In this document: piece by piece, positions 49,467-58,789 of the stretch
Layout of the letters: every line of letters starts with the position of its first letter
How positions within the stretch are numbered: position 1 is the first letter of the stretch
DNA from: Rickettsia endosymbiont of Gonocerus acuteangulatus
Lineage (GTDB): Bacteria > Pseudomonadota > Alphaproteobacteria > Rickettsiales > Rickettsiaceae
NCBI RefSeq assembly: GCF_964026435.1
Contig: NZ_OZ032147.1
Span: 434,001 to 498,000 of the forward strand
Length of the DNA stretch: 64,000 nt
Direction: 5' to 3'
Notes under the pieces: model-generated
The model's database searches: none
Seen by the model: the letters and a program-made list of their open reading frames with translations, nothing else
What the model was told of the DNA's origin: nothing
Program-made: the position numbers and the translations under genes

Positions 49467-50165
49467 ATACTGCAAGTTTTGCCTAGATTAATTATATTAA
49501 AAGAATCAAACTTTGAGTATGATCGTATTTATGTTAATAATTTAAAATATTAGTGGCAAATTAAATCACTAGAAGTAGTATTAAATTATTTAAATATAAG
49601 TGAAGATAAGCTTTTAGTAGTAAATAGTGATTGTATAATTCAAGCTTCTAACTTAATTGTACCATCTGTACCGTTTATTCCTGTAAAAGGTACAGTTTTA
49701 CCTTTTTGGTTAAAAAAAGATTTAAGGAATATCTTTCTTAAAAATAATAAGGATGATATAAAAACTTATGATAAAATATATATCTCACGTAAATATGCTT
49801 CTAGTAGAAAAATAATCAATGAAGAAAAATTAATAGAAGAAATAGAGAAAATTGGTTTTAAAGTAATATATTTAGAGCTACTTTCCCCTCATGAGCAAGC
49901 TCAAATTTTTAATAAGGCGAAAATAATAATCGGGATACACGGCTCAGGGTTTGCCAATCTTATTTTTGCAACTCCTAAATGTAAAGTCGTGGAAATTGAT
50001 CACGGTACAAATCCTCCAAGAAGTTTTTATAAGAGAATGGCAAATTATATGTTATGCGATTATTATCCTTATTACGTAGATCAAACAACTGAAGAACATT
50101 TAGAAGATGATATAAAAATAGATATCAATAAATTTATGAAATTTTTTAATGAGTTAGATAAATAA
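49467..50165 (+). pseudogene. Glycosyltransferase family 61 (DUF563)-like, 5'-truncated
   Basis: Open from the IS30 boundary (ILQVLPRLIILKESNFEYDR), interrupted by TAG at 49551-49553, then continuing to TAA at 50163-50165 with KIYISRKYASSRKIINEE, NKAKIIIGIHGSGFANLIFA and VVEIDHGTNPPRSFY. The IHGSGFANLIFA motif is characteristic of GT61 enzymes. N-terminal part lost at the IS30. Probably a remnant of a surface-polysaccharide gene. Confidence 0.8.
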
Positions 50166-50176
50166 AAAATTGAAAT

Positions 50177-51235
50177 TCAATTTCTAAAATCGTTGTTTAA
50201 TAAGTAAGACTCGCTATTCATTTCGTTTAGCCTTGAGATGGTGCGTTTGAACTCTTCGGCTCTAGCTGTCCCCTGATATATTTTATTAGGGTTATCTTCT
50301 AAATTCATAAAAAGTAGAATTTTATAAAAATAAGCGTTATCAATAAAGTTGATAAATCTGACTGCTAAATTAGTGTTATCAGGTGGAATAATTTGCATAT
50401 TCTGTACAATGATAATATTAAATTTCTGGCAAATATTGACGTAATCAATGTAGCTAAGATTTCTTGTAAATAGTTCATTAAAATCAGTGATTAATATTCT
50501 TTTATGAACTTTTTGAAAGGATATTTCTCTCCCTAAAACTTCAATAGTTTGCGGAATGAAATTATTATCACTAATATCTACAATAATTTTTTGGAACTTA
50601 TCTTGATTTTTAGGTGTTAGAGGATAAATAATCCTATCGCCTTTAACATTTAAAGCTTTATCAAATCTATAATCGTGATGATTATCAAGATGTTTGACAT
50701 AAAACTCGTTATTTATTTTATCGATAAACGGCAAAAATGAATTTCTTTGCAGCCCATCCTTATATAAATTATTAGGTTGCGAGTTAGAAGTTATGAAAAT
50801 GAAAACATTTTGTTTTATTAGCTCATCAAATAATCTATCGATTATCATTGCATCGGTGATATCCTTAATCTCAAATTCATCTATCCCAAGTATTTTAGTT
50901 TTTTTAGCATAATCTTTAGCAATTTTGGGGACGATATCTTTTTGATTTTCCAGTTGTAATTTATGCATCGTTTTGTGAATATCCTGCATAAAATTTTGAT
51001 AATGAATAATTATTTTTGGCACGTTAAGCTTTTCAAAAAAAGAATTCATCAACATAGTTTTACCTGTGCCAACCGGACCAAATAAATAAATTCCACTTTT
51101 AAGGTTAGTTTTGTTAAAGAATTTAAGTAAGCTCTTAGGTTTATTAAACTCTATTGCTATTTGGCTTAATTCTTCTAATAAATTGGTTTGTTTTGTGTCT
51201 AATGTTATCACTTGATGAGGTTTTATTGTACTCAT
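50177..51235 (-). CDS. zapE: ZapE/AFG1-family ATPase
   Basis: Cell-division-associated AAA-like ATPase, homologous to mitochondrial AFG1. 352 residues. The Walker A is FGPVGTGKTMLMNSFF and the Walker B is ILGIDEFEIKDITDAM. The YINYDLRGKER-like C-terminal end is seen as FINFIDNAYFYKILLF, followed by a domain of unknown role. It has no close operon partner. Confidence 0.93.
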   Translation of the reverse strand: MSTIKPHQVITLDTKQTNLLEELSQIAIEFNKPKSLLKFFNKTNLKSGIYLFGPVGTGKTMLMNSFFEKLNVPKIIIHYQNFMQDIHKTMHKLQLENQKDIVPKIAKDYAKKTKILGIDEFEIKDITDAMIIDRLFDELIKQNVFIFITSNSQPNNLYKDGLQRNSFLPFIDKINNEFYVKHLDNHHDYRFDKALNVKGDRIIYPLTPKNQDKFQKIIVDISDNNFIPQTIEVLGREISFQKVHKRILITDFNELFTRNLSYIDYVNICQKFNIIIVQNMQIIPPDNTNLAVRFINFIDNAYFYKILLFMNLEDNPNKIYQGTARAEEFKRTISRLNEMNSESYLLNNDFRN

Positions 51236-51327
51236 ACAATATATAAAAAGATATTTAAGTAGCTAATGGTCTTGATTAATGAGGAGAATGGTACGTAATG
51301 CGTTGCCCACGTGGATTGCTTTTTCCC

Positions 51328-51410
51328 GTCATTGCGAGAAGAAACTGAAAGTTTCGACGAAGCAATCCAGTAAAATGCATAGCATTTTTTATTATTTTTT
51401 TGGATACGTA
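51328..51410. repeat. Degraded RPE upstream of zapE
   Basis: Arm GTCATTGCGAGAAGAAACTG with the inner GCAATCCAGTAAAATGC...TTTTTTATTATTTTTTTGGAT pair; the right outer arm is lost. The rest of 51236-51606 shows no gene. Confidence 0.6.
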
Positions 51411-51606
51411 ATATGAATTTTCCATGAGTATAAATTAGACTTAAGTAAGGCTTTTGTCAAGTTTTGTTATATTAGTTTTAAGTGAATTAAAATTAGTATT
51501 TCGTTGCTCGTCGACTCGCCTATTATTATAGATATCGCTCCTTGCGTCTGTCACAAAATCTAATTAACTTTACTATAGTTTGAGGGGTAGAGTATATTTT
51601 TTAAAT

Positions 51607-52131
51607 CTCTTTTGGGTATATTCCCCGCCGCTTGCGGCGTAATATGGCGGAATGAGCAAATATATACATAAAAGTCATAATGTTACGGTACTGCTGTATC
51701 ACATGGTATTTCCAGCAAAATATCGCCGAGCAGTGTTTGACGTATCAGTTGATCAAGTATTACGAGAAATATGTTTAGAGATAGAAAAGAGATATCAAAT
51801 AAAATTTTTAGAAATAGGGGTTGATGAAGATCATGTCCATTTTTTGGTACAATCTGTACCAACCTATAGCGTAACAAAAATAGTAACAACAATTAAAAGT
51901 GTTACAGCTCGTCAAATATTTAGACAGTGTCCACAGGTAAAGAAACAATTATGGGGTGGAGAATTTTGGACTGATGGATATTTTACGAGTACGGTAGGTA
52001 AGCATGGAAATGAGAATATGATAGGAAAATACGTAAAAAACCAAGGCAAGGAATATCAGAAACTGCATGAGGATCATCAGCTAGCTTTCTTCTAAAATAC
52101 CCCGCTGCTTGCGGCGGGGATTACTTTTATT
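51607..52131 (+). mobile_element. IS200/IS605-family insertion sequence, copy 4 (525 bp)
   Basis: The 5' flank is TTTTTTAAAT, the right flank TTCTATAAG; intergenic between zapE and the SpoT-like gene. Same length and termini as the others. Confidence 0.94.
51652..52095 (+). CDS. tnpA: IS200/IS605-family Y1 transposase TnpA
   Basis: Identical 147-residue protein (HVH 61-63; Tyr127). Intact. Confidence 0.95.
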   Translation: MSKYIHKSHNVTVLLYHMVFPAKYRRAVFDVSVDQVLREICLEIEKRYQIKFLEIGVDEDHVHFLVQSVPTYSVTKIVTTIKSVTARQIFRQCPQVKKQLWGGEFWTDGYFTSTVGKHGNENMIGKYVKNQGKEYQKLHEDHQLAFF

Positions 52132-52262
52132 TTCTATAAGTAAGTTATGATTGAATTTTGCAATATAAAGTTTAAAAAATATTCATTATTATAACTTTTT
52201 ACTTTTCATTTTAAATATAAGCTGCTACAAGAATTGTTTTAACTAACTAAAAATAAACTTTT

Positions 52263-52994
52263 ATGGAAGATTTAAGCTCTTGGAAAGAAAAGTTTGAAGA
52301 ATGCATTTATGCTAAAAAACTTCTCGATAAACTTCACTATTTAAATACTAAAGTAGCAAACCCAATAGATTTAGAAGAAGTCAAAAAAGGGATATATTAC
52401 GCTCGTAAATATCACGGCTTCCAAATACGAAAATCAGGCGATCCATATTATTCTCATCCAATTGAAGTGGCAATTATGGTGGCAGAGTTTACAGCCGCAG
52501 AAGTACCTAAGCTTTACACGTCTGTAATGATGCAAGCGGCACTACTTCATGATACTATCGAAGATACAGAACTTAATGAAGAAATGATTGCCGAAATCTT
52601 CGGGGAAGAAGTGGCAAAGCACGTAGAGGGCTTGACCAGAGTTAAACCATACGGGAAAATTACCGCTGAAGAAAGTCTGAATATATTAGTTAAACAAAAA
52701 AGATACGACACAGTATTAATTAAGCTATTTGACCGCATCCATAACGTACAAACAACTTTAGGTGCTAAATCACCTGAGAAAGCTAAAAAAATTATAGAGG
52801 AAACATTGAGAAAATTTTTAATTTTAAGTATATATTTAGGAACACCAAAAATAAGAAATAAATTATTAGAACTATCTTTAAAAATATTAGAATCCAACAG
52901 AGTTATTTCTAAAAATAACTCTGATTCTTCTTTTCTAACTGTTCAAAGTGAAATAACCCGAATCCATAACCTATACTTATCGGAATTGCAATAA
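52263..52994 (+). CDS. spoT: HD-domain (p)ppGpp hydrolase-like protein (SpoT fragment type)
   Basis: 243 residues covering only the hydrolase part of RelA/SpoT. The HD motif is AALLHDTIEDTEL, preceded by YYSHPIEVAIMVAEF and followed by VKQKRYDTVLIKLFDRIHNV (conserved Asp). There is no synthetase, TGS or ACT domain. Rickettsia genomes are known to carry several short SpoT-like genes. Its 3' end overlaps convergent MFS sequence. It may degrade alarmone or be a relic; the frame is intact. Confidence 0.85.
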   Translation: MEDLSSWKEKFEECIYAKKLLDKLHYLNTKVANPIDLEEVKKGIYYARKYHGFQIRKSGDPYYSHPIEVAIMVAEFTAAEVPKLYTSVMMQAALLHDTIEDTELNEEMIAEIFGEEVAKHVEGLTRVKPYGKITAEESLNILVKQKRYDTVLIKLFDRIHNVQTTLGAKSPEKAKKIIEETLRKFLILSIYLGTPKIRNKLLELSLKILESNRVISKNNSDSSFLTVQSEITRIHNLYLSELQ

Positions 52995-53688
52995 ATAATA
53001 TTCCCCAGTGACCAAAATATTTTACTAAATATACCATACCAAACGAAGTAGCTACATGTATTAAAGCACGAGATAAAGCATATAAAAAACTTGAATAGGT
53101 AAACCTTTTAAAAACCGGAAAATATTTAAAGAAAATCGGTATAGCAGGAACATCTCCTAAACCAATTACTGCTAAAATTGTCTGAATAATAAATAATTCT
53201 GTGGGGGAACTAAGGTTATTTAACAGATATGGACAAGTAATAATAAATAATGAAAATGTAAATAAAAATCCTTTAAGAATTTTTAAAGGATGTATTATAC
53301 CACTTAAGTAACATCTAATAAATAAAGCTAACCCAAATTGTATAATAGAGACAAAGAAATTATGAGTTATAACTTGTTCAGAAGTATAATGAAAAGTATC
53401 TTTCAAAATATTACTGCAGTAAAAAAATACAAGATAAAATGTGACAGGTCAGGAGCATTGAATTAAAAAATAAGATACAGAAGTTTTCCAGTTAACTTTT
53501 TTTTTCCAAATAGGATCATTTTCAAGTATCTTTATATCCATATTAGCTTTACTAAAGCTATTTTTAACTTGCTGTTTAGCATCTATAAAATCACGAGTTG
53601 CACGTAAACGTGTTCTAGCATAAGTTCCTGTTATAGCAATTACTATTCCTATGTCAACAGCGGTCGAAAAATGATACAGATTTTTAAT
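52909..53688 (-). pseudogene. MFS transporter (ProP-like) C-terminal remnant, frameshifted
   Basis: Upstream piece (about 53450-53670) reads AVDIGIVIAITGTYARTRLRA TRDFIDAKQQV, the central MFS loop. After one or more shifts between 53400 and 53470 (NAPDLSHFILYFFTAVIF), the last frame (52909-53406) has six hydrophobic segments ending FHFEQLEKKNQSYF. The N-terminal half is absent, cut by IS30 at 53689. Confidence 0.75.
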
Positions 53689-54753
53689 GAAAATGCAAGG
53701 ACTAAGTAGAACAAAACCTATAAATTTTCTGCCCAAATTTCATTGGGGGTTTTATAACCAAAAATCTTTCTTGGCATGTTATTTAAAATCTCAGCAACAT
53801 TGTCAAGACCTCTTTGTGTAACGGTAGTAATATCTGTATTTTTAGGTAAAATTCTATGAATCATAGAATTCATTTTTTCCACTAATGCTTTTTGTCTAGG
53901 GCGGTATGGATCACAAAAGAAAGTTTGAAACCCAGATAGTCTATAGGCAACATGCCCCACAAACTCTTTGCCATTATCCATAGTAATAGTCTTTCTCACA
54001 CTATTTGGAAGAGTTTTTATCTTTCTTAAAAAACCATTGGTAACTGTTGTAGCTCTCTTGGAGTTATTCAGCACTAAAATAATCTTTTGACTCTTTTTAT
54101 CCACCAGTGCACCAATATTCATACTTTGATTACCTTTATGAAATGTAAGATCTGCCTCAAAATTCCCTACTTCTACCTTTTTCGTAGCTATTGCATCACG
54201 CTGATGTATTGAGATCCTTTGTGGTATAATGATCCTTTGACGCCTCTTCCCTCTTTTCTTGCCTTTTATATCTTTTAGAAGGTAAATAGCTATATAACTT
54301 TAATTTAGCTGCTACTACAGAAGTGTAAACAAATCTATATATACTTTCTGTACTGATACACAAAGCTGTATTTTTGTCTAGTTTTAACTTTCCGGCTATA
54401 GCATCCGGCGACCATTTCTTGCGAATCATAGCATTTTTAATATAATCTAACAACATAGGGTTCTTTTCTATTTTTAATAACTCTTGCTGATACATCCTGT
54501 TTTCATATTTTTCCTGAGCAACACAAGGCATATACTTATCTTTTACCTTATTTCTTTTTAGCTCCATACTAATAGTGCTTTTAGACCTCGTAAGATGTTG
54601 TGCTATCTTATTAATACTGACTCCTAGGTCATACATTCTTTTTATCTCATATCTCTCTTCTCGAGATAAGTGTCTATATTTTCTGTTCATCATTACCTAT
54701 TTAAAATCTTATTATTTTAAATAGGTTCTGTTCTACTTACTTATAGTATTTTC
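53689..54753 (-). mobile_element. IS30-family element, copy d (1065 bp)
   Basis: Both inverted termini are present: GAAAATGCAAGGACTAAGTAG and CTACTTACTTATAGTATTTTC. It separates an MFS relic from a truncated vapC. The clearest complete IS30 here, and the reference for the split copies. Confidence 0.93.
53718..54693 (-). pseudogene. IS30-family transposase, one frameshift
   Basis: N-terminal frame 54196-54693 with the HTH region. It goes out of frame at an extra T in CCCTCTTTTCTTGCC (near 54250); the C-terminal frame 53718-54122 has NIGALVDKKSQ, TMDNGKEF and the Glu region. All parts of the enzyme are present apart from the single shift. Confidence 0.87.
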
Positions 54754-54951
54754 AAGTGATTCTAATATATATTCGATGAAGGCTAAACGTTTAATACGTC
54801 TATTTTCATTATCTGCTCTATCTACTCCTATTAATAATTCTGTTATGGTAATAGGGCTAATATAACATTGTTGATAATCTTCCAGTATTTCATAGGTTAA
54901 TTTACTTTTTTCTAAATCTACTAATACAGAGGTATCAATAACTACTTCCAT
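54733..54951 (-). pseudogene. vapC: VapC-type PIN-domain toxin, truncated by IS30
   Basis: MEVVIDTSVLVDLEKSK carries the first PIN catalytic Asp (IDTSVLVD), and ISPITITELLIGVDRA the conserved Glu. After YILESL the frame enters the IS30 end and stops, so the last 60 or so residues, with the remaining acidic residues of a VapC protein (about 130 aa), are missing. Probably inactive as an RNase. Confidence 0.85.
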
Positions 54952-55217
54952 TTATCATCCCTTTTAAAATCATATTTTTGTCGTGCTTTATATACAACTT
55001 TTTTAAATTGTTCAGCGTCATCTGCATCTAATGTAGGAGCGTGTTCAAAAAACTCTTTTAAAGTTTTTTTAGGTTTATCAATTGGATGAGCAGGAGTAAT
55101 CCTTGCCACGATATTATTACCTTTTTGAATATCAAAGCTTTCGCCTTTATAATAAACACGGTTAATAATATCGGAAAATGAACGAACAGCTTCTGTTGCC
55201 TTAACTATCTGTGCCAT
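54942..55217 (-). CDS. vapB: Phd/VapB-type antitoxin
   Basis: 91 residues of the YefM/Phd antitoxin group: N-terminal DNA-binding part (MAQIVKATEAVRSFSDIINRVYYKGESFDI, KGNNIVARITP) and a charged C-terminal toxin-binding tail. The stop overlaps the vapC start by 10 bases, typical of a toxin-antitoxin operon. The antitoxin frame is complete although its toxin is broken. Confidence 0.86.
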   Translation of the reverse strand: MAQIVKATEAVRSFSDIINRVYYKGESFDIQKGNNIVARITPAHPIDKPKKTLKEFFEHAPTLDADDAEQFKKVVYKARQKYDFKRDDKWK

Positions 55218-55408
55218 ATCTATATCCTAATAAAATTATCATACTTCATGTATTATACTATTTTATGTAATGTATGTAAATAACTATAGCAAAAAGCAAT
55301 GAGGTTCAGACATTAAATTTGTGAGCGAGTCGGCTAAGCGTACATTAAATACGTGAGCACAATCGAGACTCGCTAAATTTGATGTATCAACCTTATTGCT
55401 TGAAGCCA

Positions 55409-56818
55409 TTAATCACTAAAGCTTTGGTTGATATTTTTCCTAGCACTTCTTATATCCTTTAGGCGTTCATGGACTTTTTCGAAGACTTGTTTAGGAAGGA
55501 TAGAAGTATTAATTTGTAAAAATTCGTCATCTTTTAGCTTGATAGAGAAAGAGGGTTCTTGAAATTCTGGTCCATCGATTTCTCTAGCAATCTTTATATA
55601 ATAACCGATAATATGGCTGTTATAATAATCACTTTTACTGATCATTTTTTTAGCTATCTTATTAATATTCATATCAGTTTTAGCAGTATAAGTAACAGTT
55701 AGTGCAATACCAAGCATTAGACGCTGTCTATGGCTAAAGGGAATATCTGAAGATAGAATAAATTCTGAAACGAAATTAGCTCTGAGTGTTTTATCGATAT
55801 TTTTGTTATACTGAGCAAGCATTATAGCTAGCTCCACTGTTATTAGAGTGGTATTATCTGGATTAATAAGAAGATATTTTACGGCTTCAATATATTGATC
55901 GATTTTACATATATTTCTATCAAATTTTACTAATCTCTTAACTCGCTCATAAATAATATCTTTTTCTTTTTCATTATCCGGTAGTGAATCAAATCTCACC
56001 CCTTCTTTTAAGCCATAATTTGAGATGATAATTTTCTCTGGAAAAAATACTTTAATCATCGCTTTTATTACTAAAACAGCGTTATAATTAATCGCTTTTT
56101 GTTCATAATAGCTAAGCTTTAACTTATCGATTTGTGATAATTTTTCCAAATATAGCTCGAACTCTACACGGCTTATTTCAAAGTTATGTAAATTTTTAAG
56201 AGGATAATTAATAGACTCCATATATATGCGGCTCATTAAACGTAATGCACCACCGATTAAATATAGATTAGAATAATGCTCAAGACCAAATTCTTTTTCA
56301 ATTAATTCAGTAATAAGCCTAAGGTTATCAAAATTATTATTAGCAATAATTCGTGTGCCAAGCGGTAGCGATTTTAACTTACCAACTTTTTTATCCGCAA
56401 TTTGTGCAAGCTCTAAGCTGCCGCCCCCAAGATCAGCTACAATACCTGAAGCATCGCTAATTCCGGAGATTAAACCTGCAGCAGTTAAATAAGCTTCACG
56501 TTCACCTGAGATAATCTCAACTTCAATATTGAATTTCTTTTCAATTATTGTTTTGAATTCTTCTGCTTTAGGGTGACCTCTGAGTATAGCAGTTGCGACG
56601 CATCTAATATTAGTAACGGAAAGCTTATTGAAGATGTGAATAAGATATTGTAAAGATAAATATGTTTGATGTTTTATGTCTAAATTATCTAAATTAAGTA
56701 GATTAGTTAGATAATTTTTGAATTTATAATTAAAAATTTCAGGAGCTCCAAGCTCATCGGTTTCATAAACTACAGCTCTTAAAGCATTTGAACCGATATC
56801 AATAATAGCTGAACGCAT
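55409..56818 (-). CDS. gppA: Exopolyphosphatase / guanosine pentaphosphatase (Ppx/GppA family)
   Basis: 469 residues with the sugar-kinase/HSP70-like fold: MRSAIIDIGSNALRAVVYE, then SGEREAYLTAAGLISG, VADLGGGSLELAQI and an HD-like C-terminal helical domain with SHRQRLMLGIAL. Hydrolyses polyphosphate or converts pppGpp to ppGpp. Together with the SpoT-like gene nearby, it is the second alarmone-related gene in this stretch. Confidence 0.92.
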   Translation of the reverse strand: MRSAIIDIGSNALRAVVYETDELGAPEIFNYKFKNYLTNLLNLDNLDIKHQTYLSLQYLIHIFNKLSVTNIRCVATAILRGHPKAEEFKTIIEKKFNIEVEIISGEREAYLTAAGLISGISDASGIVADLGGGSLELAQIADKKVGKLKSLPLGTRIIANNNFDNLRLITELIEKEFGLEHYSNLYLIGGALRLMSRIYMESINYPLKNLHNFEISRVEFELYLEKLSQIDKLKLSYYEQKAINYNAVLVIKAMIKVFFPEKIIISNYGLKEGVRFDSLPDNEKEKDIIYERVKRLVKFDRNICKIDQYIEAVKYLLINPDNTTLITVELAIMLAQYNKNIDKTLRANFVSEFILSSDIPFSHRQRLMLGIALTVTYTAKTDMNINKIAKKMISKSDYYNSHIIGYYIKIAREIDGPEFQEPSFSIKLKDDEFLQINTSILPKQVFEKVHERLKDIRSARKNINQSFSD

Positions 56819-56917
56819 CTTCGTATATACTTCTTTTCTTTTAAGAGTAGAATTATACTCAAATCATTTGGGTATATATTACTCACTGTTTTCTGGAGCA
56901 ACAGCAGCCTCTTCTGT

Positions 56918-58657
56918 CTAATGAGAAGTTTCGTTATTATTTGCTCGCGGATCAAAAGGTACTTGAGTAGGTACAAAAGTCGGCGGTAATAATCTACTGG
57001 TAAAAAACTTATCCTCAAAATATTTAATCTTACGAGATTTTATCGGAGGAAAAGACTCTATTAAAATAATCTGCTCATCTCTTGGTAACTGTATTACTTC
57101 TTGAGGTAAAAGTAAAGCCCTTTGAACTTGAGAAACATTTTGTGTTCTAGTAGAAATATTAAGATCAAAAAATATAGGTTTGGAGAATGATCTTTGTTCT
57201 ACAGTTTTATTACCGACTAATTGTGATATTAAATTTGCAGTTTCATAGTTGTTAGCAGCAAAGGTAATACGATATGTTGAGTTAGATAAGAAAGAGTTCA
57301 TACCTGCATCTTCATATGTTCCTTTTAGCTGCTGGGTATCTTGAATAATTAAGAATAAACGAACTCTATACCCCCTGAAATAAGCGATACCTGCTTTGAA
57401 CGTATCCATCTTACCAAGTGTTGGGAACTCATCAAGTAAGAACATCACGCCATAAGGTTCTTCTTTTAAATCAGGCATTTTTCGGCTTAAAAATTCTGTA
57501 GCTTGCTGATAAAAGACCTGCATTAATTTCTGCAAACGTTGTATATTGTCAGGAGTAAGACCTACATATACAGTTGTTTTTATTTTCTTGAATTCTTGCA
57601 CGTTAAAGTCAGAGGAAGCAGTAGCAGAGTCAATTAATGGGTTTGCCCATAACTCAAGTGATGAGTTCATGGTAGATATAACACCTGAGCGTTCCTTATC
57701 GGCTTTTTGTAGGAAAGCTGCAATATTCATATATGCTACAGGGTGGATTATTCCGCCTAGAGTATCAAGCACGACCGCTAGATTATATACTACATCGTCA
57801 CTTCTCATGGTACGCACCACTTCACCAAAGGATTTGGTTTTAACAGGATCGGCTATTAAATATAAAGTTACACCTAAGAATAAGCTTCGTGCTTCGTTAT
57901 TCCAGAAATCCTTTTCAGGCATGATAAGGTTTGAAATTTTTTGTACGTCATCAACCATTTGCCCAGGCTTAGTACTAACCCAATCAATAGGATTATAACA
58001 GTGAGTAATACCATCAGGATTGGATGGCTCCCATACAAAGACTTTCTGACCTTGTTTCTCACGCCAACCGCTCGTTAAGCCATGGTTTTCAAGTTTTATA
58101 TCATGAACGACTACGGAATCAGACCAAAATAATAGGTTAGGTATCACAAAACCCACACCTTTACCAGAACCGGTAGGAGCAAATAATAAGGCGTGCTGGA
58201 ATCCATCAGCAACAAAATAACCACCACTATCAACCCCGATTAGCATACCTTTTTTAGCTCTAAGACCAGCCGATTCAACATCTGCAGGACTTGCCCATCT
58301 AGCATCACCATAGACTTTTTCAGGTTGCTCAAAAAATTGTAGTGATTTGATTCTCTCAAAGTTTTTAATGTAAAATATTATAACGACAAGAGCAGGACCA
58401 AGAAGTGAAGCAAGTAGCTTTAATTTTAAATAGTTATAATCAGAGATTTTTAATTGTCCCCAAACGCTAACAAGCCAATAAGCCCATTTATAAGCAATAT
58501 TTATAGCAGTTACATCTACTCCAAGAGTCCCAATTTCATTGGTAAAAATTGCAACAAATGCACCACTTATCCATAAGGTACTAAAAATAACAACCGGATG
58601 AATTATAGCATGACCGAATATATTTCTAGTGACTTTGAGTATGTTATGCCATTCCAT
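56918..58657 (-). CDS. virD4: Type IV secretion coupling protein VirD4
   Basis: 579 residues. The N-terminal membrane segments (about 20-45 and 70-90) anchor the cytoplasmic ATPase domain. The Walker A is FAPTGSGKGVGFVIPNLL, the Walker B VMFLLDEFPTLG, and the motif RVRLFLIIQDTQQLK is typical. It recruits effectors to the T4SS. Last gene of the minus-strand cluster virB8-virB9-virB10-virB11-virD4, separated from virB11 by an RPE. Confidence 0.96.
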   Translation of the reverse strand: MEWHNILKVTRNIFGHAIIHPVVIFSTLWISGAFVAIFTNEIGTLGVDVTAINIAYKWAYWLVSVWGQLKISDYNYLKLKLLASLLGPALVVIIFYIKNFERIKSLQFFEQPEKVYGDARWASPADVESAGLRAKKGMLIGVDSGGYFVADGFQHALLFAPTGSGKGVGFVIPNLLFWSDSVVVHDIKLENHGLTSGWREKQGQKVFVWEPSNPDGITHCYNPIDWVSTKPGQMVDDVQKISNLIMPEKDFWNNEARSLFLGVTLYLIADPVKTKSFGEVVRTMRSDDVVYNLAVVLDTLGGIIHPVAYMNIAAFLQKADKERSGVISTMNSSLELWANPLIDSATASSDFNVQEFKKIKTTVYVGLTPDNIQRLQKLMQVFYQQATEFLSRKMPDLKEEPYGVMFLLDEFPTLGKMDTFKAGIAYFRGYRVRLFLIIQDTQQLKGTYEDAGMNSFLSNSTYRITFAANNYETANLISQLVGNKTVEQRSFSKPIFFDLNISTRTQNVSQVQRALLLPQEVIQLPRDEQIILIESFPPIKSRKIKYFEDKFFTSRLLPPTFVPTQVPFDPRANNNETSH

Positions 58658-58684
58658 TTAGTAATCCTTGATTTTTATTTTTTA

Positions 58685-58782
58685 TGTCATTGCGAGCGAC
58701 TAAAAGGAGCGTGACAATCTCAGGAGTATTGTACTGTTTTATGAGATTGCCGCGTTGATGCCATGCATCTCCTCGCAATGAC
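58685..58782. repeat. RPE between virB11 and virD4
   Basis: Arms TGTCATTGCGAGCGAC and CATCTCCTCGCAATGACG. Lies within the presumed vir transcript. Confidence 0.82.
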
Positions 58783-58789
58783 GCTCTCA

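Noticed and set aside
57546-57998. Plus-strand open frame opposite virD4
   Set aside because: Virtual translation with no domain; virD4 is complete on the other strand.
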